Origin: an uncultured Geobacter sp.
GTDB lineage: Bacteria > Desulfobacterota > Desulfuromonadia > Geobacterales > DSM-12255
DNA: 35,593 nt
Reading direction: 5' to 3'
Assembly (NCBI GenBank): GCA_937871715.1
Contig: CALMOE010000012.1
Coordinates: forward strand, 1-35,593
Shown: one piece after another, positions 24,145-32,771 of the stretch
How the letters are laid out: each line of letters starts with the position of its first letter
How positions within the stretch are numbered: the stretch's first letter is position 1
Translations under genes and position numbers: made by a program
Notes under the pieces: generated by a model
Databases searched by the model: none
The model's input: the letters and a program-made list of their open reading frames with translations, nothing else
What the model was told of the DNA's origin: nothing

Positions 24145-25482
24145 GTGAGCAAAGAAAAAGTCAGCATGGTCAGCCTCGGCTGCCCGAAAAATCTCGTCGA
24201 TGCGGAGGTCATGCTCGGCTACCTGGGGAAGGACGGTTACGAGATCACCACCGACGAGCAGCAGGCGGACATCATCATCGTCAATACCTGCTCCTTCATT
24301 AAAGAGGCGAAGCAGGAGAGCATAGACACGATCCTCGATCTGGCTGACCGGAAGCACGACGCTAACTGCAAGCTGCTCATCGTCACCGGCTGCCTCCCTC
24401 AGCGCTACCAGGAGGAGCTGGCAAAGGAGCTCCCCGAGGTGGATATCTTCGTCGGCACGGCCGACTACCCGCGCATCGCCGAGATCATCGCCGAGAAGCG
24501 GGGGATCAGCGGCCAGATCCGCTACATCAGCGACCCCAACTACCTCTACGACGCGGAGATGCCGCGCATGCAGTCCTCACCCCGCTACTACTCCTACCTG
24601 AAGATCGCCGAGGGGTGCTCAAACTGCTGCTCCTACTGCGTCATCCCGAGCCTTCGGGGGAGCTTCCGCTCCCGCCCGCTGGACCTGGTGCTGGAGGAGG
24701 CGCGCCGCCTGGTGGGGAGCGGGGTGAAGGAGCTGAACCTCATCGCCCAGGACATCACCGTCTACGGCTCGGACCTCCCCGGCGGGGTCACCCTGGAGAC
24801 CCTCCTGGCAGAGCTGGTGAAGATCGCCGGCCTGCGCTGGATCCGCCTCCTCTATGCCTATCCGGACGGGATCACCGACGGCCTGATAGCCATGATCAAG
24901 AACGAGGAGAAGATCTGCAAGTACCTGGACATCCCCCTGCAGCACGTCAGCGACCCGGTGCTGCAGCGGATGAACAGGCGCAGCAGCGAGGCTCAGATCC
25001 GCGAGCTGGTGAGGAAGCTGCGCACCGAGATCCCGGAGATCGCCATCAGGACCTCCCTGATCGTCGGCTTCCCCGGGGAGACGGACGCCGATTTCAAGAA
25101 GCTCTGCCAGTTCGTGGAGGAGACCCAGTTCGACCGCCTCGGGGTGTTCTGCTACTCGAAGGAGGATGGGACCCCGGCGGCGGAGATGTCGGACCAGATC
25201 ACCGAGCGGGTGAAGAGGGAGCGTTACAAGAAGCTGATGCAGCTCCAGGCCAGGGTCTCCTTCAAGCGCAACCGCCGCCTGATGGACACGGTGGAGGAGG
25301 TGATCGTCGAGGGGGTGAGCGACGAGACGGAGCTCCTCCTGAAAGGGAGGTCGTCCCGCCAGGCGCCGGATATCGACGGCATGGTCTACATAACCGCCGG
25401 CAACGCCAACGTGGGGGATATCGTCAGGCTGAAGATCACCGACAGCTCCGACTACGACCTGATCGGCGAGATCGTTGAGTAA
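24145..25482 (+). CDS. rimO: Ribosomal protein S12 methylthiotransferase RimO
   Basis: This 445-residue radical SAM enzyme adds a methylthio group to a conserved Asp of ribosomal protein S12. The GTG at 24145 is chosen because AAGGTG lies 8 bp upstream and the product then starts [16 protein letters not shown]. The N-terminal UPF0004 domain has three cluster cysteines ([23 protein letters not shown]). The radical SAM motif is CSNCCSYC (CxxxCxxC) followed by [12 protein letters not shown], the RimO form rather than MiaB. A C-terminal TRAM domain ([20 protein letters not shown] to YDLIGEIVE) completes the family layout. A terminator follows 24 bp after the stop. Confidence 0.96.
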   Translation: MSKEKVSMVSLGCPKNLVDAEVMLGYLGKDGYEITTDEQQADIIIVNTCSFIKEAKQESIDTILDLADRKHDANCKLLIVTGCLPQRYQEELAKELPEVDIFVGTADYPRIAEIIAEKRGISGQIRYISDPNYLYDAEMPRMQSSPRYYSYLKIAEGCSNCCSYCVIPSLRGSFRSRPLDLVLEEARRLVGSGVKELNLIAQDITVYGSDLPGGVTLETLLAELVKIAGLRWIRLLYAYPDGITDGLIAMIKNEEKICKYLDIPLQHVSDPVLQRMNRRSSEAQIRELVRKLRTEIPEIAIRTSLIVGFPGETDADFKKLCQFVEETQFDRLGVFCYSKEDGTPAAEMSDQITERVKRERYKKLMQLQARVSFKRNRRLMDTVEEVIVEGVSDETELLLKGRSSRQAPDIDGMVYITAGNANVGDIVRLKITDSSDYDLIGEIVE

Positions 25483-25506
25483 TGGGCATTTGCTCCTTGC
25501 GAATTG

Positions 25507-25535
25507 AAAAGCCGCCCACTATGTGGGCGGCTTTT
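25507..25535. terminator. Rho-independent terminator after rimO
   Basis: A 13-bp perfect stem (AAAAGCCGCCCAC / GTGGGCGGCTTTT, loop TAT) has T and A runs at its two ends, so it can work in both directions. Confidence 0.92.
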
Positions 25536-25762
25536 CCTTTGTTGATCCGGCATCGGGGGGAGGAGAGGGATCCCCCTCCGAAAAATATCCAATGCGGTTG
25601 CCCGAGACGCTCTGGTGAACATCTCCCCGTAGTAAACTCTGTTTCTGTCGAACCGGTTCCTTTTTTCGCTGGATATTTTCTCCGGGGAAACTCTCTCCTC
25701 CCCAGCAGCGGTGCCGTTATGCTGCCTGAACACGACAAATTCACGCTATTGGATGGAAATAG

Positions 25763-27397
25763 ATGGAAACCGACATCGTCAACATATCATTGCCATTGAA
25801 GGAGATGGCCCGGCTGCAGCCCGACCGGCCGGCGATCATATTCCCCCGGGAGGGGCGCACCCTCACCTTCCGCCAGCTGGACGAGCGGAGCGACCGGTTG
25901 GCCGCCGGACTGGCCGGTATAGGCATCACCAGGGGGACCCGAACCGCCCTCCTGGTGCCGCCTGGGCCGGAGCTCTTCGCCCTCACCTTCGCCCTCTTCA
26001 AGGCAGGGGCGGTGCCGGTGTTCATCGACCCCGGGATCGGCGCACGCAACATGAAGGGGTGCCTGGCCGAGGCCCGGCCGGAGGCGTTCATCGGCATCCC
26101 CAAGGCCCACCTGGCCAGGCGGCTCCTGGGGTGGGGGAGGGGGAGCCTGCGCATCCTGGTGACTGTTCACGGCGGCCGCCTCTGGGGGGGGATCCCCCTG
26201 GCCGAAATCGAGGCGTCCGCTCCTGAGGCCGAGTTCCGGCCGGCCGACACGCGACGGGATGAAACCGCGGCCATCCTCTTCACCAGCGGCAGCACCGGCC
26301 CACCCAAGGGGGCGGTCTACAGCCACGGCACCTTCGCCGCCCAGGTAGAGGCGCTTCGCCGGGTGTACGGCATCCGTCCGGGGGAGATCGACCTCCCCAC
26401 CTTCCCCCTCTTTGCCCTCTTCGCCCCGGCCCTGGGGATGACCGCACTGATCCCCACCATGGATTTCACCCGTCCGGGGAGCGTAGATCCGGAAAATATA
26501 CTCGGTCCGGCCAGGGAGTACGGCGCCACAACCATGTTCGGCTCACCGGCCCTCCTGGGCCGGGTGGGGCGCTACGGCGCCGAGCGCGGCATCACATTGC
26601 CGGCCATGAAGCGGGTAATTTCAGCCGGGGCGCCGGTGCCGGCCGGCGTGCTGGAGAGGTTCAGCCGGCTCCTTCCCCCCGACGGGGAGATATTCACCCC
26701 CTACGGTGCCACCGAATCCCTGCCGGTCAGCTCCATCGGCAGCAGGGAGATCCTTGGCGAGACCAGCCACGCCACCGCCCAGGGGAGGGGGATCTGCGTC
26801 GGCTTGCCGGTGTCCGGCATCGAGGTGGCAATCATCCCCATCAGCGACTCTCCCCTGGACGGTTGGGACGAAGCCCTGCGCCTCCAGCCGGGTGAGATAG
26901 GCGAGATCGCGGTGCGGGGTCCACAGGTCACCAGGGAGTATTTCTCCCGCCCCGAGGCGACCCGCCTGGCCAAGATACATGCACCGGACGGCTCTCTCTG
27001 GCACCGGATGGGGGACTCAGGCTACCTGGACGAGCAGGGGAGGATCTGGTTCTGCGGCCGCAAGTCCCACCGGGTTGATACGGCCAGGGGAAGGCTCTTC
27101 ACCATCCAGGTGGAGGGGGTGTTCAACTCCCACCCCGAGGTCTTCCGCACCGCCCTGGTGGGGGTCGGCGAGAGGGGTGGGCAGCTGCCGGTCCTCTGCG
27201 TGGAGCTGGAGAAGGGGGTGCCACGGGGTGAGGAGGAGCGGATCCGCCAGGAGCTGCTCCGCCTGGGGAGCAGTTATCCCCACACCGCCGGCATCGCCAC
27301 CATCCTCTTCCACCCGGCCTTCCCGGTGGACATTCGCCACAATGCCAAGATCTTCCGGGAGAAGCTGGCGGTCTGGGCGGAGAGGAGGCTGCGGTGA
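25763..27397 (+). CDS. oleC: OleC-like AMP-dependent synthetase (beta-lactone synthetase family)
   Basis: This 544-residue ANL-superfamily enzyme uses ATP. The core P-loop is AILFTSGSTGPPKGAVYSHGTF (from about residue 170). FTPYGATESLPVSSI is the A5 motif, and HRMGDSGYLDEQGRIWFCGRKSHRV holds the ribose-binding Asp and the hinge. In the long-chain olefin pathway OleC closes a beta-hydroxy acid to a beta-lactone, which OleB then opens to an alkene. The OleC identification rests on the overall sequence style (FALFKAGAVPVFIDPGIG, the TESLP block) and on the overlapping oleD-like gene. oleA and oleB, usually adjacent, are not in the window. The ribosome site is weak. A general fatty-acyl-CoA ligase is the alternative. 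Confidence 0.82.
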   Translation: METDIVNISLPLKEMARLQPDRPAIIFPREGRTLTFRQLDERSDRLAAGLAGIGITRGTRTALLVPPGPELFALTFALFKAGAVPVFIDPGIGARNMKGCLAEARPEAFIGIPKAHLARRLLGWGRGSLRILVTVHGGRLWGGIPLAEIEASAPEAEFRPADTRRDETAAILFTSGSTGPPKGAVYSHGTFAAQVEALRRVYGIRPGEIDLPTFPLFALFAPALGMTALIPTMDFTRPGSVDPENILGPAREYGATTMFGSPALLGRVGRYGAERGITLPAMKRVISAGAPVPAGVLERFSRLLPPDGEIFTPYGATESLPVSSIGSREILGETSHATAQGRGICVGLPVSGIEVAIIPISDSPLDGWDEALRLQPGEIGEIAVRGPQVTREYFSRPEATRLAKIHAPDGSLWHRMGDSGYLDEQGRIWFCGRKSHRVDTARGRLFTIQVEGVFNSHPEVFRTALVGVGERGGQLPVLCVELEKGVPRGEEERIRQELLRLGSSYPHTAGIATILFHPAFPVDIRHNAKIFREKLAVWAERRLR

Positions 27398-28386
27398 AGG
27401 CGCTGGTGACCGGTGGCGGTGGGTTCCTGGGTGGGGTGATCGTCCGGATGCTCAGGGAGCGGGGGGACGAGGTGGTGAGTCTCTCCCGTGGGGAGTACTC
27501 CGCGCTGGCGAAGCTGGGGGTCGAGCAGGTCGGCGGCGACTTGGCCGACCGGGGGGCAGTGGTGCGGGCCGCCCGGGGGTGCGACATCGTCTTCCACGTG
27601 GCGGCCAAGGCCGGGGTGTGGGGAGAGCTGGAGGAGTACCGCCTGGCCAATGTGACCGGCACTGAGAACGTCATCCACGCCTGCCGGATGAACGGCATCG
27701 GGCGCCTGGTGCACACCAGCTCCCCCAGCGTGGTCTTCGCCGGCAGGGACATCGAGGGTGGGGACGAGTCGCTCCCCTACCCGGAGCGATTCGAGGCCCA
27801 CTACCCCCTCACCAAGGCCCTGGCGGAGCAGCTGGTGCTGGCTGCCAACTCCCCGGAGCTGGCAACCACGGCCCTGCGCCCCCATCTCATCTGGGGGCCG
27901 GGGGACAACCACCTGGTGCCGCGCATCATCGGCCGGGCAAAGAGCGGCAGGCTGCGGCGCATCGGCAGCCGACCCTGCCCGGTGGATACCGTCTACGTGG
28001 ACAACGCCGCCGAGGCCCACCTGCAGGCTGGGGACGCCCTCTACCCGGGGAGCCCGGTTGGGGGCAGGGCCTACTTCATCTCCAACGGCGAGCCGATCCC
28101 CCTGTGGGAGATGGTCAACCGGATCCTGGCAGCAGCCGGCCTCCCCCCGGTGGAGAAGAGTGTCTCTCCCCGGGTCGCCTACGCCGCCGGGGTGCTCTGC
28201 GAGGCCGTGTGGGGAGCCTTGCGTCTCGGTGGGGAGCCCCCCATGACCCGCTTCGTCGCCCACGAGCTGGCCACGGCCCACTGGTTCGACATCACCGCCG
28301 CCCGGCGGGACTTCGGCTACGAGCCCCGGGTCTCCATAGGGGAGGGGCTGGTCCGGCTGAAGGGGTGGCTGGCGAAAAAGGGCTGA
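27394..28386 (+). CDS. oleD: OleD-like NAD(P)-dependent beta-ketoacid reductase (extended SDR)
   Basis: This 330-residue enzyme overlaps the OleC-like gene by four bases (GTGA), so the two are coupled. The N-terminus MKALVTGGGGFLGGVIVRML is the GxxGxxG nucleotide-binding turn of extended SDR enzymes. FHVAAKAGVWG, the VHTSSPSVVFAG Ser region and the YPLTKALAEQLVL Tyr-xxx-Lys pair form the catalytic set, with RPHLIWGPGDNHLVPRI downstream. The 3beta-HSD-like type fits OleD, which reduces 2-alkyl-3-keto acids to the beta-hydroxy acid used by OleC. Reduction and activation are thus encoded together, but the condensing and decarboxylating enzymes are not adjacent. A terminator follows. Confidence 0.85.
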   Translation: MKALVTGGGGFLGGVIVRMLRERGDEVVSLSRGEYSALAKLGVEQVGGDLADRGAVVRAARGCDIVFHVAAKAGVWGELEEYRLANVTGTENVIHACRMNGIGRLVHTSSPSVVFAGRDIEGGDESLPYPERFEAHYPLTKALAEQLVLAANSPELATTALRPHLIWGPGDNHLVPRIIGRAKSGRLRRIGSRPCPVDTVYVDNAAEAHLQAGDALYPGSPVGGRAYFISNGEPIPLWEMVNRILAAAGLPPVEKSVSPRVAYAAGVLCEAVWGALRLGGEPPMTRFVAHELATAHWFDITAARRDFGYEPRVSIGEGLVRLKGWLAKKG

Positions 28387-28412
28387 TCAGGGCGGGAATC
28401 GCTTTGCAAATG

Positions 28413-28449
28413 AAAAGGCCGTGCAATCTAGAGGATTGCACGGCCTTTT
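28413..28449. terminator. Bidirectional terminator between oleD and pit
   Basis: A perfect 16-bp inverted repeat (28413-28428 and 28434-28449, loop TAGAG) has a GC core and A/T ends on both sides. It lies between converging genes. Confidence 0.93.
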
Positions 28450-28470
28450 TGCTGTCAGGGGGAGAAGCGT

Positions 28471-29472
28471 TTATTTCCCCAAAAACGGCGACATGAGCAG
28501 GTAGGCGGCGAAGGCGACTATCGCCGAGGCCGGGATGGTCAGCACCCAGGCCACCAGGATCCGCTGGGCAACGGTCCAGTTGACCGCCGAAATCCGCTTG
28601 GAGAGGCCGACACCGAGGATGGTGGAGGTGATGACGTGGGTGGTGGATACCGGCATGCCGATGGAAGATGCGCCAAGGATGACTCCGGCGGAGGCTGTCT
28701 CCACGCAGAAGCCGTGCACCGGCTGGAGCTTGACGAAATCGTGCCCCACGGTCTTGATGATCCGCCAGCCGCCGGCAGCCGTGCCGATCCCCATGGCAAC
28801 CGCGCAGGCGATCTTCACCCAGAGGGGTACGGCGAACTCCGGAATCATGCCGTAGCTTAGAAGGGCCATGGTGATGACACCCATGGACTTCTGGGCGTCT
28901 GCTGTGCCGTGGGAGAAGGCCATGAAGGCTGCCGAGACCACCTGCAGGCGGCGGAAGTTCTTGTTCAGGCCGCTGGGGTTGTTGTGGCGGAAGGCCCAGT
29001 AGACGATCACCATGAAGAGGAAGCCGAAGATCGTACCGACGACGGGGGAGATGAGCAGGGCGAGGATGATCTTCTTCAGACCGGCCCAGTGGAGGGCTGC
29101 CATGCCTGCGTGGGCCATGACCGCACCAATGATGCCGCCGATGATGGCGTGGGAAGAAGAGGATGGGAGGCCGTAGTACCAGGTGATGATGTCCCAGATG
29201 ATCGCCCCGAGTATGCCGGCCAGGACCACCATCTGGGTGACGTTGTCCTTGTCGACTATCCCCTTGCCGATGGTTGCCGCCACCTTGGTGGAGACCATTG
29301 CGCCGGCGAAGTTGAGGAAGGCGGCCATGAAGATCGCCGACTTGACTGACAGCGCCTTGGTGGAGACGCAGGTGGCGATGGCGTTGGCGGTGTCGTGGAA
29401 GCCGTTGATGTAGTCGAAGGCCAGCGCGGCGAGAACAACCAGCACCAGCATGATCATGGTAACGTCAAGCAT
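28471..29472 (-). CDS. pit: PiT-family inorganic phosphate permease
   Basis: This is a 333-residue integral inner-membrane protein with about 10 hydrophobic segments that should take up phosphate by ion symport. The duplicated family signatures are present: DYINGFHDTANAIATCVSTK near the N-terminus and FMAFSHGTADAQKSMGVI in the second half, with GLPSSSSHAIIGGIIGAV and GMPVSTTHVITSTILGVG as the paired Ser/Thr-His loops. Length is that of the short bacterial PiT type. The ATG at 29472 lies 8 bp inside the end of the DUF47 gene, so the two are translationally linked. Ion specificity (proton or sodium) cannot be told. Confidence 0.95.
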   Translation of the reverse strand: MLDVTMIMLVLVVLAALAFDYINGFHDTANAIATCVSTKALSVKSAIFMAAFLNFAGAMVSTKVAATIGKGIVDKDNVTQMVVLAGILGAIIWDIITWYYGLPSSSSHAIIGGIIGAVMAHAGMAALHWAGLKKIILALLISPVVGTIFGFLFMVIVYWAFRHNNPSGLNKNFRRLQVVSAAFMAFSHGTADAQKSMGVITMALLSYGMIPEFAVPLWVKIACAVAMGIGTAAGGWRIIKTVGHDFVKLQPVHGFCVETASAGVILGASSIGMPVSTTHVITSTILGVGLSKRISAVNWTVAQRILVAWVLTIPASAIVAFAAYLLMSPFLGK

Positions 29473-30082
29473 TCTTCACCACCACGCTTTCAAGGATGTT
29501 GGCCGCGTCTTCGCACTTGTCGGTCGCCTTCTCCAGGGTCTCGTAGATCTCCTTCCACTTGATCAGCTGGATCGGGTCCTTCTCCTCGTCGAACAGGCGG
29601 CTGACCGCCTCGCGGCAGACCCGGTCAGCCTCATTCTCCAGGGCGTTCACCTGGACGCAGTGCTCGGCGATCGGCTCAAGCTTGCCACCCATGATGTGCA
29701 GGGCGCGGTTGATTGTTTCCGCCCCCTGGAGGATGAGGAAAGCCAGCTCCCTGGCCTCGGTGGTGGTTGCCTCCACGTTGTACATGACGAATCGCTGGGC
29801 CGAGGCGTCGATCAGGTCGAGGATGTCGTCCAGGGCCGACGCCAGGGAGTAGATGTCCTCCCTGTCGAAGGGGGTGATGAAGCTGGTGTTCAGCTTTTTG
29901 ATGATCTCGTGGGTCTTCAGGTCGCCGCGGTGCTCCACCTCCTTGATGGCCCGCTGGCTGGCTACGGGATCGCCGTAGTTGTCGAGCATCTCCTTGAGTA
30001 GCCTGGCTCCATCAACGATGATCCCCCCCATCTCTTGGAACAGGGTGAAAAATTTCTCTTCCTTGGGTATAAGTCCGAACAT
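29465..30082 (-). CDS. DUF47 (YkaA/PhoU-like) phosphate transport accessory protein
   Basis: This is a cytoplasmic all-helical protein of about 205 residues, distantly related to PhoU. The family blocks are MFGLIPKEEKFFTLFQEMGG, IKEVEHRGDLKTHEIIKKLNTSFITPFDREDIYSLASALDDILDLIDA and VNALENEADRVCREAVSRLF; the two acidic DREDI and ENEAD stretches are the expected metal-binding helices. DUF47 genes commonly precede pit and are thought to modulate Pit activity. The ATG at 30082 matches the family start, with AAGGAG about 12 bp away; a GTG three codons upstream is 3 bp from the same site and remains possible. Confidence 0.92.
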   Translation of the reverse strand: MFGLIPKEEKFFTLFQEMGGIIVDGARLLKEMLDNYGDPVASQRAIKEVEHRGDLKTHEIIKKLNTSFITPFDREDIYSLASALDDILDLIDASAQRFVMYNVEATTTEARELAFLILQGAETINRALHIMGGKLEPIAEHCVQVNALENEADRVCREAVSRLFDEEKDPIQLIKWKEIYETLEKATDKCEDAANILESVVVKNA

Positions 30083-30154
30083 ATGGGTCACATTCTCCTT
30101 TTGGTCTGGTAATGACGTCTGATCCGGCCGATGTCCGTGCTATCAAACCGATGC

Positions 30155-30186
30155 AATATAACAGGAATGGTTACTATTGTGTTACA
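30155..30186 (-). promoter_or_regulatory. Putative PhoB-box promoter for DUF47-pit
   Basis: On the minus strand TGTAACA-CAAT-AGTAACC (30186-30169) forms two 7-bp half-sites 4 bp apart, the 11-bp period of PhoB boxes. After 8 bp comes TATATT (30160-30155), a good -10. The box sits where a -35 would be, as in activator-dependent Pho promoters. Confidence 0.55.
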
Positions 30187-30222
30187 AAAAAACAGGGGAG
30201 ATGGAAACCCCATCTCCCCTGT
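30186..30222 (-). terminator. Terminator of the pst-phoU operon
   Basis: A 12-bp stem (ACAGGGGAGATG / CATCTCCCCTGT, 30192-30203 and 30211-30222, 7-bp loop) is followed on the minus strand by a run of T. It lies 85 bp after the phoU stop and abuts the DUF47 Pho-box candidate. Confidence 0.88.
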
Positions 30223-30307
30223 CCTTTAAGGATGAAAATACTTTCGTTTTGCTTGTCGCCGGTGTTGCCGCGGATAAATTTTATGCCCGGGACTGGTTAA
30301 CAATGCT

Positions 30308-30979
30308 TCAGATGGTCGTATGTCTGATATCCTTCCCCTTGACCATGAAGATGACCATCTCGGCAACGTTGGTGGCGTGGTCGGCGATCCTCTCCAGGCA
30401 CTTGGAGATGTGGTTGATCTTCATGGCACGGCTGATGGTGGAGACGTCGGCGATCATGTAGGTGAGGAGTTCCCTCTGGATCTGCTCGTTCAGGTCGTCG
30501 ACGAAGCTGTCGTCCCTGCATACCTTGTAGGCCAGCTCCACGTCACCGCGGACGAAGGCGTCCAGTGCCTCCTTGACCATGGTGCCGGCATGCAGCGCCA
30601 TGCGCGGCAGGTCTATGTACGGCTTGAGGGGGGGCTCCGCGTTTAGCTCCTTGGCCCGCTTGCCGATGTTGCGGCACTGGTCGCCGATCCGCTCCAGGTC
30701 GGTGACGATCTTCAGCGCCAGGGTGATGAAGCGCAGGTCCCGGGCCGCCGGCTGGCGCAGGGCCAATACCTCCAGGCATTTGCCGTCCACTTCCATCTCC
30801 AGGCGATTGATCTCGTGGTCAAAGGCGATCACCCTGTCGGCCAGGTCCGAGTCCCGCTCCACCAGGGACTTGAGCGAGTCGTTGATCATCAGCTCCACCT
30901 TCCCCCCCATCTCCAGGAGCTTCTCTCGGATGGTGTTGAGTTCCGCGTCGTACTGTCTGCTGAAATGCTCTCTTTCCAT
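30308..30979 (-). CDS. phoU: Phosphate signalling regulator PhoU
   Basis: This 223-residue cytoplasmic helical protein connects the Pst transporter to the PhoR kinase and represses the Pho regulon when phosphate is sufficient. Two PhoU repeats are visible, each with the metal-binding acidic helix: DHEINRLEMEVDGKCLEVLALRQPAARDLRFITLALKIVTDLERIGDQCRNI and DDLNEQIQRELLTYMIADVSTISRAMKINHISKCLERIADHATNVAEMVIF. Length is normal. An AAGGGA ribosome site precedes the ATG. It follows pstB, but a copy of the palindromic repeat separates them. Confidence 0.96.
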   Translation of the reverse strand: MEREHFSRQYDAELNTIREKLLEMGGKVELMINDSLKSLVERDSDLADRVIAFDHEINRLEMEVDGKCLEVLALRQPAARDLRFITLALKIVTDLERIGDQCRNIGKRAKELNAEPPLKPYIDLPRMALHAGTMVKEALDAFVRGDVELAYKVCRDDSFVDDLNEQIQRELLTYMIADVSTISRAMKINHISKCLERIADHATNVAEMVIFMVKGKDIRHTTI

Positions 30980-30993
30980 ATCAGATCCCTTGG

Positions 30994-31114
30994 GGGCTGC
31001 TGAAAAACGGCCATCTCGCCGCCGTCCTCGAAATCCACCTTGTGCGGCGTAGCGCTGCTACGCCTCCGCGGGGATTTCTGCGGGTGCGGCGACCTGACCA
31101 TTTTTGATCAGCCC
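30994..31114. repeat. Interspersed imperfect palindrome, copy B
   Basis: This is the second copy of the element at 22166-22303. Its outer ends are GGGCTG / CAGCCC (different bases from copy A but again complementary), then A5/T5, and the same apical hairpin. It fills most of the pstB-phoU gap and could act as a processing or partial termination site. Confidence 0.85.
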
Positions 31115-31151
31115 GAGTATAGTCATTACTAATTCAATGCTGAGATGTGGT

Positions 31152-31910
31152 CTATCCAAATCGGCCGGTGATGTAGTCCTCGGTCTGCTTCATCTCCGGG
31201 TTGGTGAAGATCTTCTTCGTCGGTCCGCTCTCCACCATCTCCCCCATGTACATGAAGGCGGTGGAGTCGGAGACCCGGGCGGCCTGCTGCATGTTGTGGG
31301 TGACGATGATGACCGTGTACTGCTCCTTCAGCTCTTCCACCAGCTCCTCGATCTTCAGGGTGGCGATGGGGTCGAGGGCCGAGCAGGGTTCGTCCATCAG
31401 GATCACCTCAGGCTGCACCGCGATGGTCCGGGCGATGCAGAGCCGCTGCTGCTGACCGCCGGAGAGGTCCATGGCGCTCGACTTAAGCCGGTCCTTCACC
31501 TCGTCCCAGAGGGCCACCCGTCGCAGGGAAGATTCGACGATTTCGTCCGCCTCGCTCCGCTTGAGGGTGTTGTTCAGCTTGTAGCCGGCGACGACATTAT
31601 CATGAATCGACATCGCCGGGAAGGGGTTCGGTTTCTGGAAGACCATGCCGATGGTCCGACGGATCGACACCGGGTCAACGCCGGCACCGTAGATATCCTT
31701 GCCGTCCAGGGTGATCCGGCCGCTGACCCGGGCCGTGGGGACCAGGTCGTGCATCCGGTTGATGGAGCGGAGCAGGGTCGACTTGCCACAGCCGGACGGG
31801 CCGATGATGGCGGTGACGCTGTTGGCAGGGAAGTCCAGGTTGACCGATTTGACGGCGTGGTTGCCGCCGAAGTGGACACTCATGTTTTCAAGGGAAACTT
31901 TTGCGTTCAT
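31152..31910 (-). CDS. pstB: Phosphate ABC transporter ATP-binding protein PstB
   Basis: This 252-residue cytoplasmic ATPase powers the Pst high-affinity phosphate importer. The ATG at 31910 is chosen (GAGGAT just upstream, giving [23 protein letters not shown]); an ATG five codons upstream is less likely. Walker A is GPSGCGKST, the Q-loop [16 protein letters not shown] is typical of PstB, the signature is [13 protein letters not shown], Walker B is [13 protein letters not shown] and the switch His is in [13 protein letters not shown]. Length equals that of E. coli PstB. It lies 21 bp behind pstA. Confidence 0.98.
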   Translation of the reverse strand: MNAKVSLENMSVHFGGNHAVKSVNLDFPANSVTAIIGPSGCGKSTLLRSINRMHDLVPTARVSGRITLDGKDIYGAGVDPVSIRRTIGMVFQKPNPFPAMSIHDNVVAGYKLNNTLKRSEADEIVESSLRRVALWDEVKDRLKSSAMDLSGGQQQRLCIARTIAVQPEVILMDEPCSALDPIATLKIEELVEELKEQYTVIIVTHNMQQAARVSDSTAFMYMGEMVESGPTKKIFTNPEMKQTEDYITGRFG

Positions 31911-31931
31911 GCAATCCTCGTACATCCTAGT

Positions 31932-32771
31932 TTAGTTCAATCGTTGCGTTTTCCCCATCATCCTCGCCCCCAGATTGAGGGCGAACATGATGCAGACCAG
32001 AACCAGCGCCCCTGCCCAGGCCAGCTTATGCCAGTCCTCGTAAGGCGCGATGGCGAAGTTGAAAATCTGCAGCGGCAGGGCGGCAATGGGCTCGGTGAGC
32101 TTTTTGCTCCAGAACTGGTTCCCCAGGGCGGTGAAGAGGAGCGGTGCCGTTTCCCCGGCAACCCGGGCGATGGAGAGGAGAATGCCGGTGACCACCCCCT
32201 TGGCGGCACTGACCAGCATCACCTTGAGGCTGGTGCGCCACAGGGGGACACCGAGGGCGAGGGACGCCTCCCGCAGGGTTCCCGGTACCATCTTGAGCTG
32301 CTCCTCGGTGGTGCGAAGGACGATGGGAATCATGATCAGGGAGAGGGCCACGGCGCCGGCCAGGGCGGAGAACCCCTTCATCGGCACGACGATCAGGGAG
32401 TAGGCGACCATGCCGGTGATGATGGAGGGGACACCGGCGAGGACGTCGGCGCTGAAGCGGATGGCGGTCGCCAGCTTGCCGCTGCCGAATTCGGTCAGGT
32501 AGACGGCGCCGAGGACCCCCACGGGGAGGCCGATGATGGAGGCCATCAGGATCAGCAGCCCTGAGCCGAAGAGCCCGTTGGCCATCCCCCCGCCGCTCTC
32601 GCCGGTCGGCTTCGGGATCTGGGTGAAAAAGTCGAGGGAGATTGAGGAGAGCCCCATCTTCAGGATGTGGAGGAAGATGAGTCCGAGGGGGGTCAGCACC
32701 GCCAGGGTCGCCAGTACCATCAGGAGGGTGACCACGCCGTTTGTCAGGTGTCTGAATGTCAGTGATTTCAT
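31932..32771 (-). CDS. pstA: Phosphate ABC transporter permease PstA
   Basis: This 279-residue inner-membrane permease has about six transmembrane segments. The cytoplasmic EAA loop contacting PstB is LREASLALGVPLWRTSLKVML. Other conserved parts are FFTQIPKPTGESGGGMANGLFGS and ADVLAGVPSIITGMVAYSL. The ATG follows the pstC stop with no gap, so translation is coupled. The role is to form the membrane channel with PstC. Confidence 0.96.
   Translation of the reverse strand: MKSLTFRHLTNGVVTLLMVLATLAVLTPLGLIFLHILKMGLSSISLDFFTQIPKPTGESGGGMANGLFGSGLLILMASIIGLPVGVLGAVYLTEFGSGKLATAIRFSADVLAGVPSIITGMVAYSLIVVPMKGFSALAGAVALSLIMIPIVLRTTEEQLKMVPGTLREASLALGVPLWRTSLKVMLVSAAKGVVTGILLSIARVAGETAPLLFTALGNQFWSKKLTEPIAALPLQIFNFAIAPYEDWHKLAWAGALVLVCIMFALNLGARMMGKTQRLN

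Noticed and set aside
31104-32564. 486-residue plus-strand open frame opposite pstB and pstA
   Set aside because: It is antisense to two certain transporter genes, with biased composition (His/Asp/Gly/Gln-rich).
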